Assembly (NCBI RefSeq): GCF_004341625.1 | Contig: NZ_SLZG01000026.1 | Coordinates: 1-62,667, forward strand | DNA: 62,667 bases | Direction: 5' to 3' | Source of the DNA: Rhizobium sp. BK376 | Lineage (GTDB): Bacteria > Pseudomonadota > Alphaproteobacteria > Rhizobiales > Rhizobiaceae | Shown: positions 28,164-36,086 of the stretch, in pieces | How positions within the stretch are numbered: position 1 is the first letter of the stretch | How the letters are laid out: the number at the start of each line of letters is the position of its first letter | The notes under the pieces: generated by a model | Databases searched by the model: none | Seen by the model: the letters and a program-made list of their open reading frames with translations, nothing else | Told to the model about the DNA's origin: nothing | Position numbers and translations under genes: made by a program

Positions 28164-29153
28164 TTACTTGACCTTCGGGTTGATCAGGGCGTCGATCTTG
28201 GGATCGGACATGTTGGCCTTGGTCACGAGATTTGCGCCCGTGTCGACGTTGGCCTGTACGCTCTCACCCTTCGAGACGGCAAGGGCGGTCTTCACGCCGT
28301 CATAGCCCATGCGATAGGGGTCCTGCACCACGAGGCCGGCGAGGGCGCCGTTCTTCAGGAAGCCAATCGTCTTGTCGTCGCTGTCGAAGCCGATAACCTT
28401 GATCTTGTCGCCGAGCTTGTTTTCAGCGATCGCCTGGCCCACGCCCTGCGCCATGATCAGGTTGGAAGCGAAGACGCCCACGAGGTTCGGGTTTGCGGTG
28501 ATCAGGTCGGTCATCATGTTGAGACCGGTCGTCGCCTGGCCGTCGGCATATTTATCGGCGACCACCTTGAAGCCCGGATACTTGGCCTTGATTTCTTCCA
28601 TGAAGCCCTGGTGACGCTGGTCGAGGGAGCCGACGCCAGGCAGGCTGGTAATGACGGCGATTTCGCCTTCTTCCTTGCCCGTTGCGGCCTTGACGGCAGC
28701 GGCAAGGCCGTCGGCGGCGATGCGGCCACCCTGAACGTTGTCGGTCGTCAGGAACGACTTGAACGACTTGGAGTCGGCAGCCGAGTCGATACCGATGACA
28801 GGTACGGACTTGGCGGCTTCGTCAACCGGCTTGCCGAGTGCCTTGAATTCGGTCGGCGAGATGACGACGGCGGCCGGCTTGCCGGCGACGGCATTTTCCA
28901 GAATGCTGATCTGGCCGTTAATGTCGGATTCCGACTGTGCGCCAAGCTCCGGCACCTTTACGCCGAGATCCTTGCCGGCCTGGCGGGCGCCAGCGAGCAC
29001 GATCTGCCAGTAGAAGGACGTCGTGTCCTTGACGATGATCGGGATCGTCACGTCTGCGGCGTAGGACGAGACAGGCATCATGGTGGCAAGCATTGCGGCG
29101 CCTGCGAGACCTGCAAAGGTACGGCGCGACAGAATGGATTTCGCGATGTTCAT
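28164..29153 (-). CDS. periplasmic sugar-binding protein (RbsB-like)
   Basis: This 329-residue solute-binding protein has the type I periplasmic-binding fold, with a central region rich in the family pattern (KDLGVKVPELG, INGQISILENAVAGKPAAVVISP). The N-terminus SRRTFAGLAGAAMLATM followed by SSYAADV has a twin arginine and a cleavage site after A33, so export may be by Tat rather than Sec. It would capture a pentose, hexose or sugar acid for the downstream ATPase and permease. The ligand is not readable. GAGAGGAG lies before the ATG. Confidence 0.9.
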   Translation of the reverse strand: MNIAKSILSRRTFAGLAGAAMLATMMPVSSYAADVTIPIIVKDTTSFYWQIVLAGARQAGKDLGVKVPELGAQSESDINGQISILENAVAGKPAAVVISPTEFKALGKPVDEAAKSVPVIGIDSAADSKSFKSFLTTDNVQGGRIAADGLAAAVKAATGKEEGEIAVITSLPGVGSLDQRHQGFMEEIKAKYPGFKVVADKYADGQATTGLNMMTDLITANPNLVGVFASNLIMAQGVGQAIAENKLGDKIKVIGFDSDDKTIGFLKNGALAGLVVQDPYRMGYDGVKTALAVSKGESVQANVDTGANLVTKANMSDPKIDALINPKVK

Positions 29154-29335
29154 TTATTTTCTCCTCTCGATGCGCTCTTCTCCTGCGCACCGGACCGTTG
29201 AACGCGTTCGGCCGGCGCCATGGAGCCCCCAGGGCTTGTCCATGCATCATGCGGGCGGCCAAAACCGCACGCACAAGAACAGGTTTCCTCCTCCGTCAAG
29301 CCGCCGACCCTGGCGGCCCGATAGCTCTCAATTCC

Positions 29336-30355
29336 TCAGACGCGCACTGCATCCTCGCCAAGCGGCGGCGCGACCAAGGTCAAATCCTCAAACTCCGCAT
29401 AAACGCCCTCGGCAATACGCGGCTCGAAAAGCTGCATGTTGCGGCGAAGGGTAGATGCCTTTGCTGTTCCGATCAGCACGGACGAAACGATCTTCTGCAG
29501 CAGGGGAAATTGCAGGGCGGGTGCTGCCAGCGGGAAGCCATGGCGGCGGGCGATTTCCTCCATCGCCGCAACCTTGGCAAGCACCGCTTCCGATGCCGGC
29601 AGATAATCGAAGTGCGATCCGGGTACAGGACCCGTCGCAAGGATACCTGAGTTGAAAACACCGCCGACGACCAGCGACGTTCCCTTCTTCTCGCACAGCG
29701 GCAGAAGCTCGGCGACCGCCGTCCGGTCGAGCAACGTGTAGCGTCCGGCCATAAGGATGCAGTCGAGATCGGCGTCGCGCATGACGTCCAGGCACACCGG
29801 AACCTCGTTGACGCCGAGGCCGAAGGCCTTGATCGCGCCGGACGATTTCAGCTCCTCGAGTGCCCTAATCCCGGATCCCAGGAAATCCCTCAAATGGGCG
29901 GCGTTGCGCGCCTTGCCGTGCGTGTAGCCGCCGATATCGTGGACATAGAGAATGTCGATGCGGTTCAGGCCGAGACGGGCATAGCTGAATTCCACCGAGC
30001 GCATGATGCCATCATAGGAATAGTCATAATCCGCATCGAAAGAGAGCGGATCGACATAGCTATAGTCCGGAACCGTGCCGGTCGGAACTGGCCGCAGAAG
30101 CCGGCCGACCTTGGTCGACAGCACATATTCGTCCTCGGGCTTTGCGCGCAGGAAGTCGCCGACATAGCGCTCCGCGAGGCCGAGACCATACCAGGGGGCA
30201 ACGTCGAAATAGCGGATGCCGCCATCCCAACCCGCCTGCAGCGTCTCCATAGCCTGGTCGCGAGGGCAGGCTTGATAGAGACCGCCCAGCGCCGCAGCGC
30301 CCAGGCTGATCTCCGTGACCTCAAGGTCCGTCCTGCCGATCTTTCGCCTTTGCAT
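29336..30355 (-). CDS. aldo/keto reductase (aldose dehydrogenase type)
   Basis: This 339-residue enzyme has the (beta/alpha)8 aldo/keto-reductase fold. The catalytic tetrad is visible as Asp and Tyr in YFDVAPWYGLGLAE, Lys in VLSTKVGR and His in LYVHDIGG. The opening RKIGRTDLEVTEISLGAAALGG and the PDYSYVDPL insert place it near D-threo-aldose/L-fucose 1-dehydrogenases and pyridoxal dehydrogenases. In this operon it most likely oxidises the imported sugar at C1. The start at 30355 follows GGGAGGAGTG and is preferred to an upstream in-frame codon. It lies 62 bases after the dehydratase. Confidence 0.88.
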   Translation of the reverse strand: MQRRKIGRTDLEVTEISLGAAALGGLYQACPRDQAMETLQAGWDGGIRYFDVAPWYGLGLAERYVGDFLRAKPEDEYVLSTKVGRLLRPVPTGTVPDYSYVDPLSFDADYDYSYDGIMRSVEFSYARLGLNRIDILYVHDIGGYTHGKARNAAHLRDFLGSGIRALEELKSSGAIKAFGLGVNEVPVCLDVMRDADLDCILMAGRYTLLDRTAVAELLPLCEKKGTSLVVGGVFNSGILATGPVPGSHFDYLPASEAVLAKVAAMEEIARRHGFPLAAPALQFPLLQKIVSSVLIGTAKASTLRRNMQLFEPRIAEGVYAEFEDLTLVAPPLGEDAVRV

Positions 30356-30417
30356 CACTCCTCCCTGAGCGAGCTGATCCATCGTTGAACGCGGAAATTT
30401 CCTCCCGCGCTTATAAA

Positions 30418-31923
30418 CTAGAGCGTTGCTCCCAGATGCCACGGCACGAATTCGTTATCGCCGTAGCCAAAGGCCTCGCTCTTGGTCTTCTTGCCCGAAG
30501 CGATCTCGATGATCAGTTCGAAGATCTCGCGGCCCTTTTCCGCGATCGTCACCTCTCCCGTGGCGATCGTCCCGCAATCGATATCCATGTCCTCTTCCAT
30601 CGCACTATAAAGCGCGGAGTTGCTGGAAAGCTTGAAGGACGGGGCAGGGCGGGAACCGAAGCAGCTTCCTCGGCCGGTAGTAAAGGCGATCATATTGGCG
30701 CCGCCAGCCACCTGGCCTGTGGCGGAGACCGGATCGTAGCCTGGCGTGTCCATGAAGACGAGGCCGTGTTCGGTGACGCGCTCGGCATAGCCGTAAACGG
30801 CGGTCAGCGGCGAGCGTCCACCCTTGGCAACGGCGCCCAGCGACTTTTCGAGAATGGTCGTCAATCCGCCACGCTTGTTGCCCGGAGAAGGGTTGTTATC
30901 CAGCGAAGCGCCATGCAGCGCTACATAGTTCTCCCACCAGGTAATCTTCTCGTCGAGTTTTTTGGCAACGTCGTCACTGACGGCACGATTGCGCAGCAGA
31001 TGCTCGGCGCCATAGATTTCCGAGGTTTCGGACAGGATGGTCGTGCCGCCGGCGGCGGCAAGAAGGTCGGAGGCTACGCCCAGCGCCGGATTGGCAGTGA
31101 TACCTGAAAAGCCGTCCGAGCCGCCGCACTGCAGGCCGACGATGATCTCGCTGATCGAGATCGGTTCGCGGCGAGCCTGACCTACCTCTTCGCAGATTTC
31201 CTTGAGCACGCCCATGGCAAGCGCAACGGCGCGGCGTGACCCGCCCGCGTCCTGAATATTGAAATGACGCTTGCTGGCACCGGCACCGGCCTGTCCGTAA
31301 AGCGTCAGCTGGTTGACCTCGCAGCCGAGGCCGATCATCAGCACGCCGCCGAAATTCACATGGCGGGTGTAGCCGGCGATCGTGCGGTGCAGCGTGTGCA
31401 TGCCGTCGCCGGTCGAACTCATGCCGCAACCTTGGTCATGGACGATCGGCACGAAGCCGTCGATGCCGTCATAGTGCGGAAGCAGCGTGCGGTTTGCCTC
31501 TTCCGCGATGGCGCGGCAAACCGTGGTGGAACAGTTCACGCTGGCGATGATGCCGATATAATTGCGGGTGGCTGCGCGGCCGTCGGCGCGGCGATAGCCC
31601 AGGAAGGTGCGCGTCTTGTCCGCCGCCGTTGCGGCTTCGGGGGCTGCCGCCTCGGTTGCCGAAAGGCGATCGTTTTCGAAATGCAGATTGTGGCTGTGGA
31701 CGTGATCGCCCGCCTTTACCTCTGCCGTCGTGCGCCCGATCGCCTGGCCATATTTGATAACAGGCGTGTTGAGCGGGATGTCACGAATGGCAACCTTGTG
31801 GCCGGGGTCGATCTTGGCGCGGGTTAAAACGCCGTTTGCGATCGGCTGCTCCGACGCGATGGCTGAGATTGCGACTGCGACATTGTCGCCGTCGGACAGG
31901 ATGATCCAGGGCTGCCTGTTCAC
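30418..31923 (-). CDS. uxaA: UxaA-family sugar-acid dehydratase (altronate dehydratase-like)
   Basis: This 501-residue enzyme of the UxaA/GarD family dehydrates a sugar acid to a 2-keto-3-deoxy acid. The N-terminal SAF-like domain (about 1-100) is joined by a flexible linker to the large catalytic domain (about 110-501), which shows RNYIGIIASVNCSTTVC, HDQGCGM, GLGCEVNQ, GLQCGGSDGFSG and the cysteine-containing GRGSCFGS. These cysteines probably bind iron. The GTG at 31923 is chosen because GGGAAGAGGA precedes it and the protein then begins like E. coli UxaA. It heads the minus-strand operon. Altronate is the textbook substrate, but galactarate- and fuconate-active relatives exist, so specificity is open. 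Confidence 0.87.
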   Translation of the reverse strand: MNRQPWIILSDGDNVAVAISAIASEQPIANGVLTRAKIDPGHKVAIRDIPLNTPVIKYGQAIGRTTAEVKAGDHVHSHNLHFENDRLSATEAAAPEAATAADKTRTFLGYRRADGRAATRNYIGIIASVNCSTTVCRAIAEEANRTLLPHYDGIDGFVPIVHDQGCGMSSTGDGMHTLHRTIAGYTRHVNFGGVLMIGLGCEVNQLTLYGQAGAGASKRHFNIQDAGGSRRAVALAMGVLKEICEEVGQARREPISISEIIVGLQCGGSDGFSGITANPALGVASDLLAAAGGTTILSETSEIYGAEHLLRNRAVSDDVAKKLDEKITWWENYVALHGASLDNNPSPGNKRGGLTTILEKSLGAVAKGGRSPLTAVYGYAERVTEHGLVFMDTPGYDPVSATGQVAGGANMIAFTTGRGSCFGSRPAPSFKLSSNSALYSAMEEDMDIDCGTIATGEVTIAEKGREIFELIIEIASGKKTKSEAFGYGDNEFVPWHLGATL

Positions 31924-31980
31924 GGTCCTCTTCCCTAAGAACGCGGTCACTTCATTGGCGATCGCGGATTGATTTTGTTT

Positions 31981-31995
31981 TTTATCTACAATAAA
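31981..31995. promoter_or_regulatory. candidate GntR operator in the uxaA/gntR divergent region
   Basis: TTTAT-CTACA-ATAAA is a perfect 5-bp inverted repeat in an AT-rich stretch between the divergent uxaA and gntR genes. A TTGACA-like element lies next to it on the minus strand. The location suits an autoregulated local repressor. Confidence 0.5.
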
Positions 31996-32162
31996 CATTT
32001 TGGTGTCAACGGGCAATATAGCGCGTGACAGGGAGAACAGCCGAAGGCAATAAGCGCTTGGATAACAATGCGCGTGGTGTCGTCCTTTCAAGATTTGACC
32101 GCTTTTTCGATGCCATCAGGACATCCGGCCAAATCGAGCGCATCACATGAGCGAGGGGTAAA

Positions 32163-33071
32163 ATGGCGAGGCAAAACACGCTCTTCAAGGAAGCGTTCAA
32201 CCGCTATGCGGCATTCCTGACGCCCGATGCCGCCCTTCCGTCGGAGCCGGAAATCGCCGCGCAACTCGGCATCAGCCGCAGCACGGCGCGCGCTATCCTG
32301 ATGCGACTGAGCGACGCAGGCATCATTCGCTGGAACAAGCGGCAGAAAATCGTGCTGCGGCAACCGACCGATGCCGACCTCTTCCCGGAGGAGGAAACGA
32401 ACTCTCTGCACGATATCATCGAGCGGCAGTTCATGCTGCGCATCCTTTCCGACGACGCGCAGCCCGGCATGCAGATCAACGAGTTGGAGCTTGCCCGCGA
32501 GATCGGTGCCGGGACGACGAGCGTGCGGGAATTCCTCATCCGGTTCAGCAGGTTCGGATTGATCGAGAAGCGCCCGAACAGCCATTGGATCCTGAAAGGG
32601 TTCACCCGCGAATTCGCGCTTGAACTGGCCGATGTGCGCGAGATGTTCGAGCTGCACTCTGCATCCGAATTTGGAAAGCTGCCGGCAAACCACTCCGCCT
32701 GGACAGCACTTACGGCGATCAAGCGCGAACATCAGGAGCTGCTCGACGGTTTCGACGAGCGCTACCGCGACTTCTCCCAGCTCGACGAGAAGTTCCATCT
32801 TCTCATCCACGGAGCGTCTCGAAACCGCTTCATCGCCGATTTCTACGATGTCATCTCGATCGTCTTCCACTATCACTATCAATGGAACAAGGCGATGGCG
32901 CGAGAGCGCAACTCTCGCGCCATCGCCGAACATCTCGATTATATCGAGGCTCTGCAGTCACGCGACAACGAGCGGATCGACAAGGCCTGCCGCCTGCATC
33001 TGAGTTCCGCGCGGCAAACCCTGTTGCAGTCCATCCCCCAAAATACAAACGAAGAGGCAAGCGACTCGTGA
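32163..33071 (+). CDS. GntR-family regulator with two winged-helix modules
   Basis: This 302-residue regulator has an N-terminal GntR-type winged helix (about residues 20-70, LPSEPEIAAQLGISRSTARA). A second similar module (about 83-140, ELAREIGAGTTSVREFLIRF) follows, and then an FCD-like ligand-binding domain (about 145-290) with HxxxH-type positions (FHLLIHGASRNRF). Most FCD regulators have one winged helix, so the pair is unusual. It is divergent from uxaA and overlaps the uxaB-like gene (GTGA), so it probably controls both arms in response to a sugar acid. Confidence 0.85.
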   Translation: MARQNTLFKEAFNRYAAFLTPDAALPSEPEIAAQLGISRSTARAILMRLSDAGIIRWNKRQKIVLRQPTDADLFPEEETNSLHDIIERQFMLRILSDDAQPGMQINELELAREIGAGTTSVREFLIRFSRFGLIEKRPNSHWILKGFTREFALELADVREMFELHSASEFGKLPANHSAWTALTAIKREHQELLDGFDERYRDFSQLDEKFHLLIHGASRNRFIADFYDVISIVFHYHYQWNKAMARERNSRAIAEHLDYIEALQSRDNERIDKACRLHLSSARQTLLQSIPQNTNEEASDS

Positions 33072-34165
33072 AGACCCCAATCTTGCAGTTCGGCACCAGC
33101 CGCTTCCTCCAGGCGCATGCCGACCTCTTCATCAGCGAAGCCATGGAAAGGGGAGAGGCCCTCGGACCCGTGACGGTCGTTCAGACCACGGGTTCTGCCG
33201 AGCGTGCCGAACGCCTGAAAGGCTTAGCAGTCGAGGGAGGATTTCCCGTCCGCATCCGCGGCATTGAAAACGGTCAACCGGTCGATCGCATCCAGCGGGT
33301 GACGAGCGTGCGCCGAACCCTGTCCGCTTCTGCCGATTGGGCCGAGGTCGAGCGCGTCTTCGTCGAAGAGGCGGATCTCGTTCTCTGCAACACCGCCGAT
33401 CGCGGTTACGACATCGCTGACGAGATGGACCTGCTGCCGGAAGATGTTCCTGCGTCCTTCCCGGGCAAGCTGACGAAGCTGCTGCATGCGCGCTTTCGGC
33501 TATCGGGAAGCGGGATGACGATATTGCCCTGCGAACTGATCAGCAAGAACGGCGAGGTTCTGCGCGGCATCGTCAGGGAGCTGGGGTCTCGATGGTACCA
33601 GGATGCGCTCTTTGACGGTTGGCTCGAAAAAGAGGTGATCTTCTGCAACACGCTTGTCGACCGGATCGTCTCGGAATCGCTGTCGCCGGCAGGAGCCGTC
33701 GCAGAGCCCTATGCGCTTTGGGCCATTCAGCGGGTTGAGGGGCAGGTCTTGCCCTGCAGCCATCCCGCAACCGTGGTTGCCGAGGATATCGGGCCGTTCG
33801 AACGGCTGAAGCTCTTCATCCTCAATCTCGGCCATACGGTTCTCGCCAATCGCTGGATCAAACAAGGCAAGCCCAGAGATCTCATGGTACGGGAAATCCT
33901 CTCCGATGTGTCGACGCTGGATTACCTGCGATCGATCTACGAGAGAGAGGTGATACCCGGCTTTGCTGCGATGGGCATGGCCGATGAGGCGAGGGAATAC
34001 GTGGCGACCACGCTCGAGCGCTTTGCGAACCCGTTTCTGGATCATCGCCTCTCCGATATTGCGCAAAATCACGAGGAAAAGATGCGCCGGCGTCTCGGAG
34101 GGTTTATCGCTTGGTCGGGCGCGGATGCGCCGACATTGAAAAGCATAATGGAAACAGCAGCGTAG
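33068..34165 (+). CDS. uxaB: mannitol dehydrogenase-family oxidoreductase (UxaB-like)
   Basis: This 365-residue NAD-dependent polyol/hexuronate dehydrogenase starts at GTG 33068, overlapping the regulator stop. The N-terminus ILQFGTSRFLQAHADLF is the Rossmann opening of this family. The catalytic core ILPCELISKNGEVLRGIV is followed by CNTLVDRIV and the Lys-containing LKLFILNLGHTVLAN. It would interconvert a keto-uronate such as tagaturonate and an aldonate such as altronate, feeding the UxaA-type dehydratase. No uronate isomerase (uxaC) is present in the window, so the route may start from something other than galacturonate. Confidence 0.85.
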   Translation: MKTPILQFGTSRFLQAHADLFISEAMERGEALGPVTVVQTTGSAERAERLKGLAVEGGFPVRIRGIENGQPVDRIQRVTSVRRTLSASADWAEVERVFVEEADLVLCNTADRGYDIADEMDLLPEDVPASFPGKLTKLLHARFRLSGSGMTILPCELISKNGEVLRGIVRELGSRWYQDALFDGWLEKEVIFCNTLVDRIVSESLSPAGAVAEPYALWAIQRVEGQVLPCSHPATVVAEDIGPFERLKLFILNLGHTVLANRWIKQGKPRDLMVREILSDVSTLDYLRSIYEREVIPGFAAMGMADEAREYVATTLERFANPFLDHRLSDIAQNHEEKMRRRLGGFIAWSGADAPTLKSIMETAA

Positions 34166-34194
34166 GCTCTGTTAAAGCCAAAGACGAGAAGCAG

Positions 34195-34410
34195 TCAGTT
34201 TCGCTGGCGATCGAATTCGGGGAGTTCTTTCTTGGAGCGCCTGGGCGAAAGGCTCGGATGCTTCAGGAGCATGCTTCCGACCGCCACGATGACCGCAAGC
34301 AGGCTTGCTCCGAATGGCGCGACGAGAATCGCCACATATACCCCGTAGGGTAAGACGAGGGCGATAGTAGCAAATCCGCCAACCAGCAGTGCTGCAATGA
34401 TATTTCCCAT
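34195..34410 (-). CDS. small two-helix membrane protein, function unknown
   Basis: This is a 71-residue protein with two hydrophobic segments (about residues 4-26 and 28-50) and a basic, hydrophilic C-terminus (PRRSKKELPEFDRQRN). The ATG at 34410 (MGNIIAALL) is preferred, although a TTG seven codons upstream has a purine-rich region before it. It is isolated and convergent with the uxaB-like gene. The family was not recognised. Clean topology argues that it is real. Confidence 0.5.
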   Translation of the reverse strand: MGNIIAALLVGGFATIALVLPYGVYVAILVAPFGASLLAVIVAVGSMLLKHPSLSPRRSKKELPEFDRQRN

Positions 34411-34518
34411 GCGGGGCCCGCCTTCAGCCAATTCTTACGGATTATGTAATCATAATTCTTTACAAGGTGAATAGCTTTTTAGACTTATAAGCCGAAGATT
34501 TGTTCAAAATGGGGCTTC

Positions 34519-34558
34519 ACCAAACCATGAAAATCCAGATCGATCTCCATGGTTTGGT
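34519..34558. terminator. inverted repeat downstream of manC
   Basis: ACCAAACCATG and CATGGTTTGGT are perfect 11-base arms around an 18-base loop, 55 bases past the manC stop on the minus strand. It could be a terminator or 3' stabiliser of the manBC message. The long loop makes the call tentative. Confidence 0.5.
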
Positions 34559-34612
34559 TCGAATAATCTGACTTATTCAGTGAAAGCCGAAGGCGTGACT
34601 TTGGCGGTGAGC

Positions 34613-36040
34613 TTAGCTTCTGCCGAACTCGTCGACGAGGCGGATGATGTCGTCTTCGCCGAGGTAGGAACCGGTCTGGACCTCGATGAGTTCGAGCAAG
34701 ATCTTGCCGGGGTTGGCGAGACGATGCACTTCACCGAGCGGGATGTAGACCGACTCGTTTTCGCGCAGCATCTGGACGTTTTCGCCGATGGTCACCTCGG
34801 CGGTGCCCTTGACCACGATCCAGTGTTCGGAGCGATGGTGATGCTTCTGCAGCGACAGCTTCTTGCCCGGCAGAACGAAGATGCGCTTCACCTGGAAACG
34901 ATCACCGTTAAGAACCGACGTATAGCCGCCCCAGGGACGATAGGAGGTCGGATGGGTCTCGGTGAGCTTGGACGTCTTCTTGTGGCCGGCGAGCAGCTTG
35001 ACGAGCTTGCCGACTTCCTGGCTATCCCTCAGATGGCCGACATAGACGGCATCTTCGCTGGCGATGACAGCAACGTCTTCCAGGCCCTGCACTGCCAGAT
35101 GCACGCCATGCGTCATGACCAGCGAGTTCTTGGTGTTGACCAGCGTCGTGTCGCCGGCGGCCACGTTGCCGTCGGCATCGCGCTTGCCGACCTTCCAGAC
35201 GGAATCCCAGCTGCCGAGATCCGACCATGTGAAGGGTGAGGGAACGACGGCAGCATTTTCCGTCTTTTCCATCAGCGCATAGTCGATCGATATGTCTGGG
35301 CTCTTGGCGAAGGCTTCGGCATCGAGACGGGTGAAGTCGAGGTCGCGCGTTGCCTTTGAGACGGACTTGGATGCAGCCTTTTCAACCTCGGGTGCATATT
35401 CCTTCATCTCGGACAGAAGCTGGTCCGCCGAGAACATGAACATGCCGGAATTCCAGTAGAACCCGCCGGCCGCGATCATCGCTTCGGCCTTTTCCAGCGG
35501 CGGCTTTTCGACGAAGCGCTTGACCACATGCGCGCCGGTCGCAAGGCCCTTGCCGCTCTCGATATAGCCATAGCCGGTTGCAGGTTCCGTCGGCGCGATG
35601 CCGAAGGTGACGAGCTTGCCGGCGACAGCCGTATCGCGTGCCGTGCGAACGCAGTCGAAATAGGTCGTGCTGGCGTCGATCTCGTAGTCCGAGCCGAGGA
35701 CGTGCATGACGGCATCCTTGCCGAACAGTTCCGTCACCAGCGTGGCGGCCGCGGCAACGGCAGCCGCCGTGTTGCGGGCGACAGGCTCCAGCAGAACACC
35801 GGCAAGCTTGATGTTGAGTTCGCGCGCCTGCTCGGCGACGAGGAAGCGGAATTCCTCGTTGGTGAGGACGATCGGCGCCTCATACAGCTCGGGATCCGAG
35901 ACACGCGTCAGCGTGTTCTGGAACAGCGTCGTGTCGCCGATGAACTGGATGAACTGCTTCGGCGCGCTGGCGCGAGAGAGCGGCCACAGCCGTGTTCCCT
36001 TACCCCCAGCCATGATCACCGGCACGATTTTGCCTACCAT
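34613..36040 (-). CDS. manC: mannose-1-phosphate guanylyltransferase / mannose-6-phosphate isomerase
   Basis: This 475-residue bifunctional enzyme makes GDP-mannose. The N-terminal nucleotidyltransferase (about 1-300) opens PVIMAGGKGTRLWPLSR with the pyrophosphorylase signature and has VEKP (lysine binding the sugar phosphate). The C-terminal cupin (about 340-475) has the metal site KHHHRSEHW. This AlgA/NoeJ/CpsB layout has the normal length. The gene follows manB by 46 bases on the same strand. GDP-mannose could serve the adjacent exopolysaccharide or lipopolysaccharide. Confidence 0.94.
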   Translation of the reverse strand: MVGKIVPVIMAGGKGTRLWPLSRASAPKQFIQFIGDTTLFQNTLTRVSDPELYEAPIVLTNEEFRFLVAEQARELNIKLAGVLLEPVARNTAAAVAAAATLVTELFGKDAVMHVLGSDYEIDASTTYFDCVRTARDTAVAGKLVTFGIAPTEPATGYGYIESGKGLATGAHVVKRFVEKPPLEKAEAMIAAGGFYWNSGMFMFSADQLLSEMKEYAPEVEKAASKSVSKATRDLDFTRLDAEAFAKSPDISIDYALMEKTENAAVVPSPFTWSDLGSWDSVWKVGKRDADGNVAAGDTTLVNTKNSLVMTHGVHLAVQGLEDVAVIASEDAVYVGHLRDSQEVGKLVKLLAGHKKTSKLTETHPTSYRPWGGYTSVLNGDRFQVKRIFVLPGKKLSLQKHHHRSEHWIVVKGTAEVTIGENVQMLRENESVYIPLGEVHRLANPGKILLELIEVQTGSYLGEDDIIRLVDEFGRS

Positions 36041-36086
36041 ATGTCCCTACTCCTTGAAACTCTCGTTTTCTAAAGTGATCAGATAT

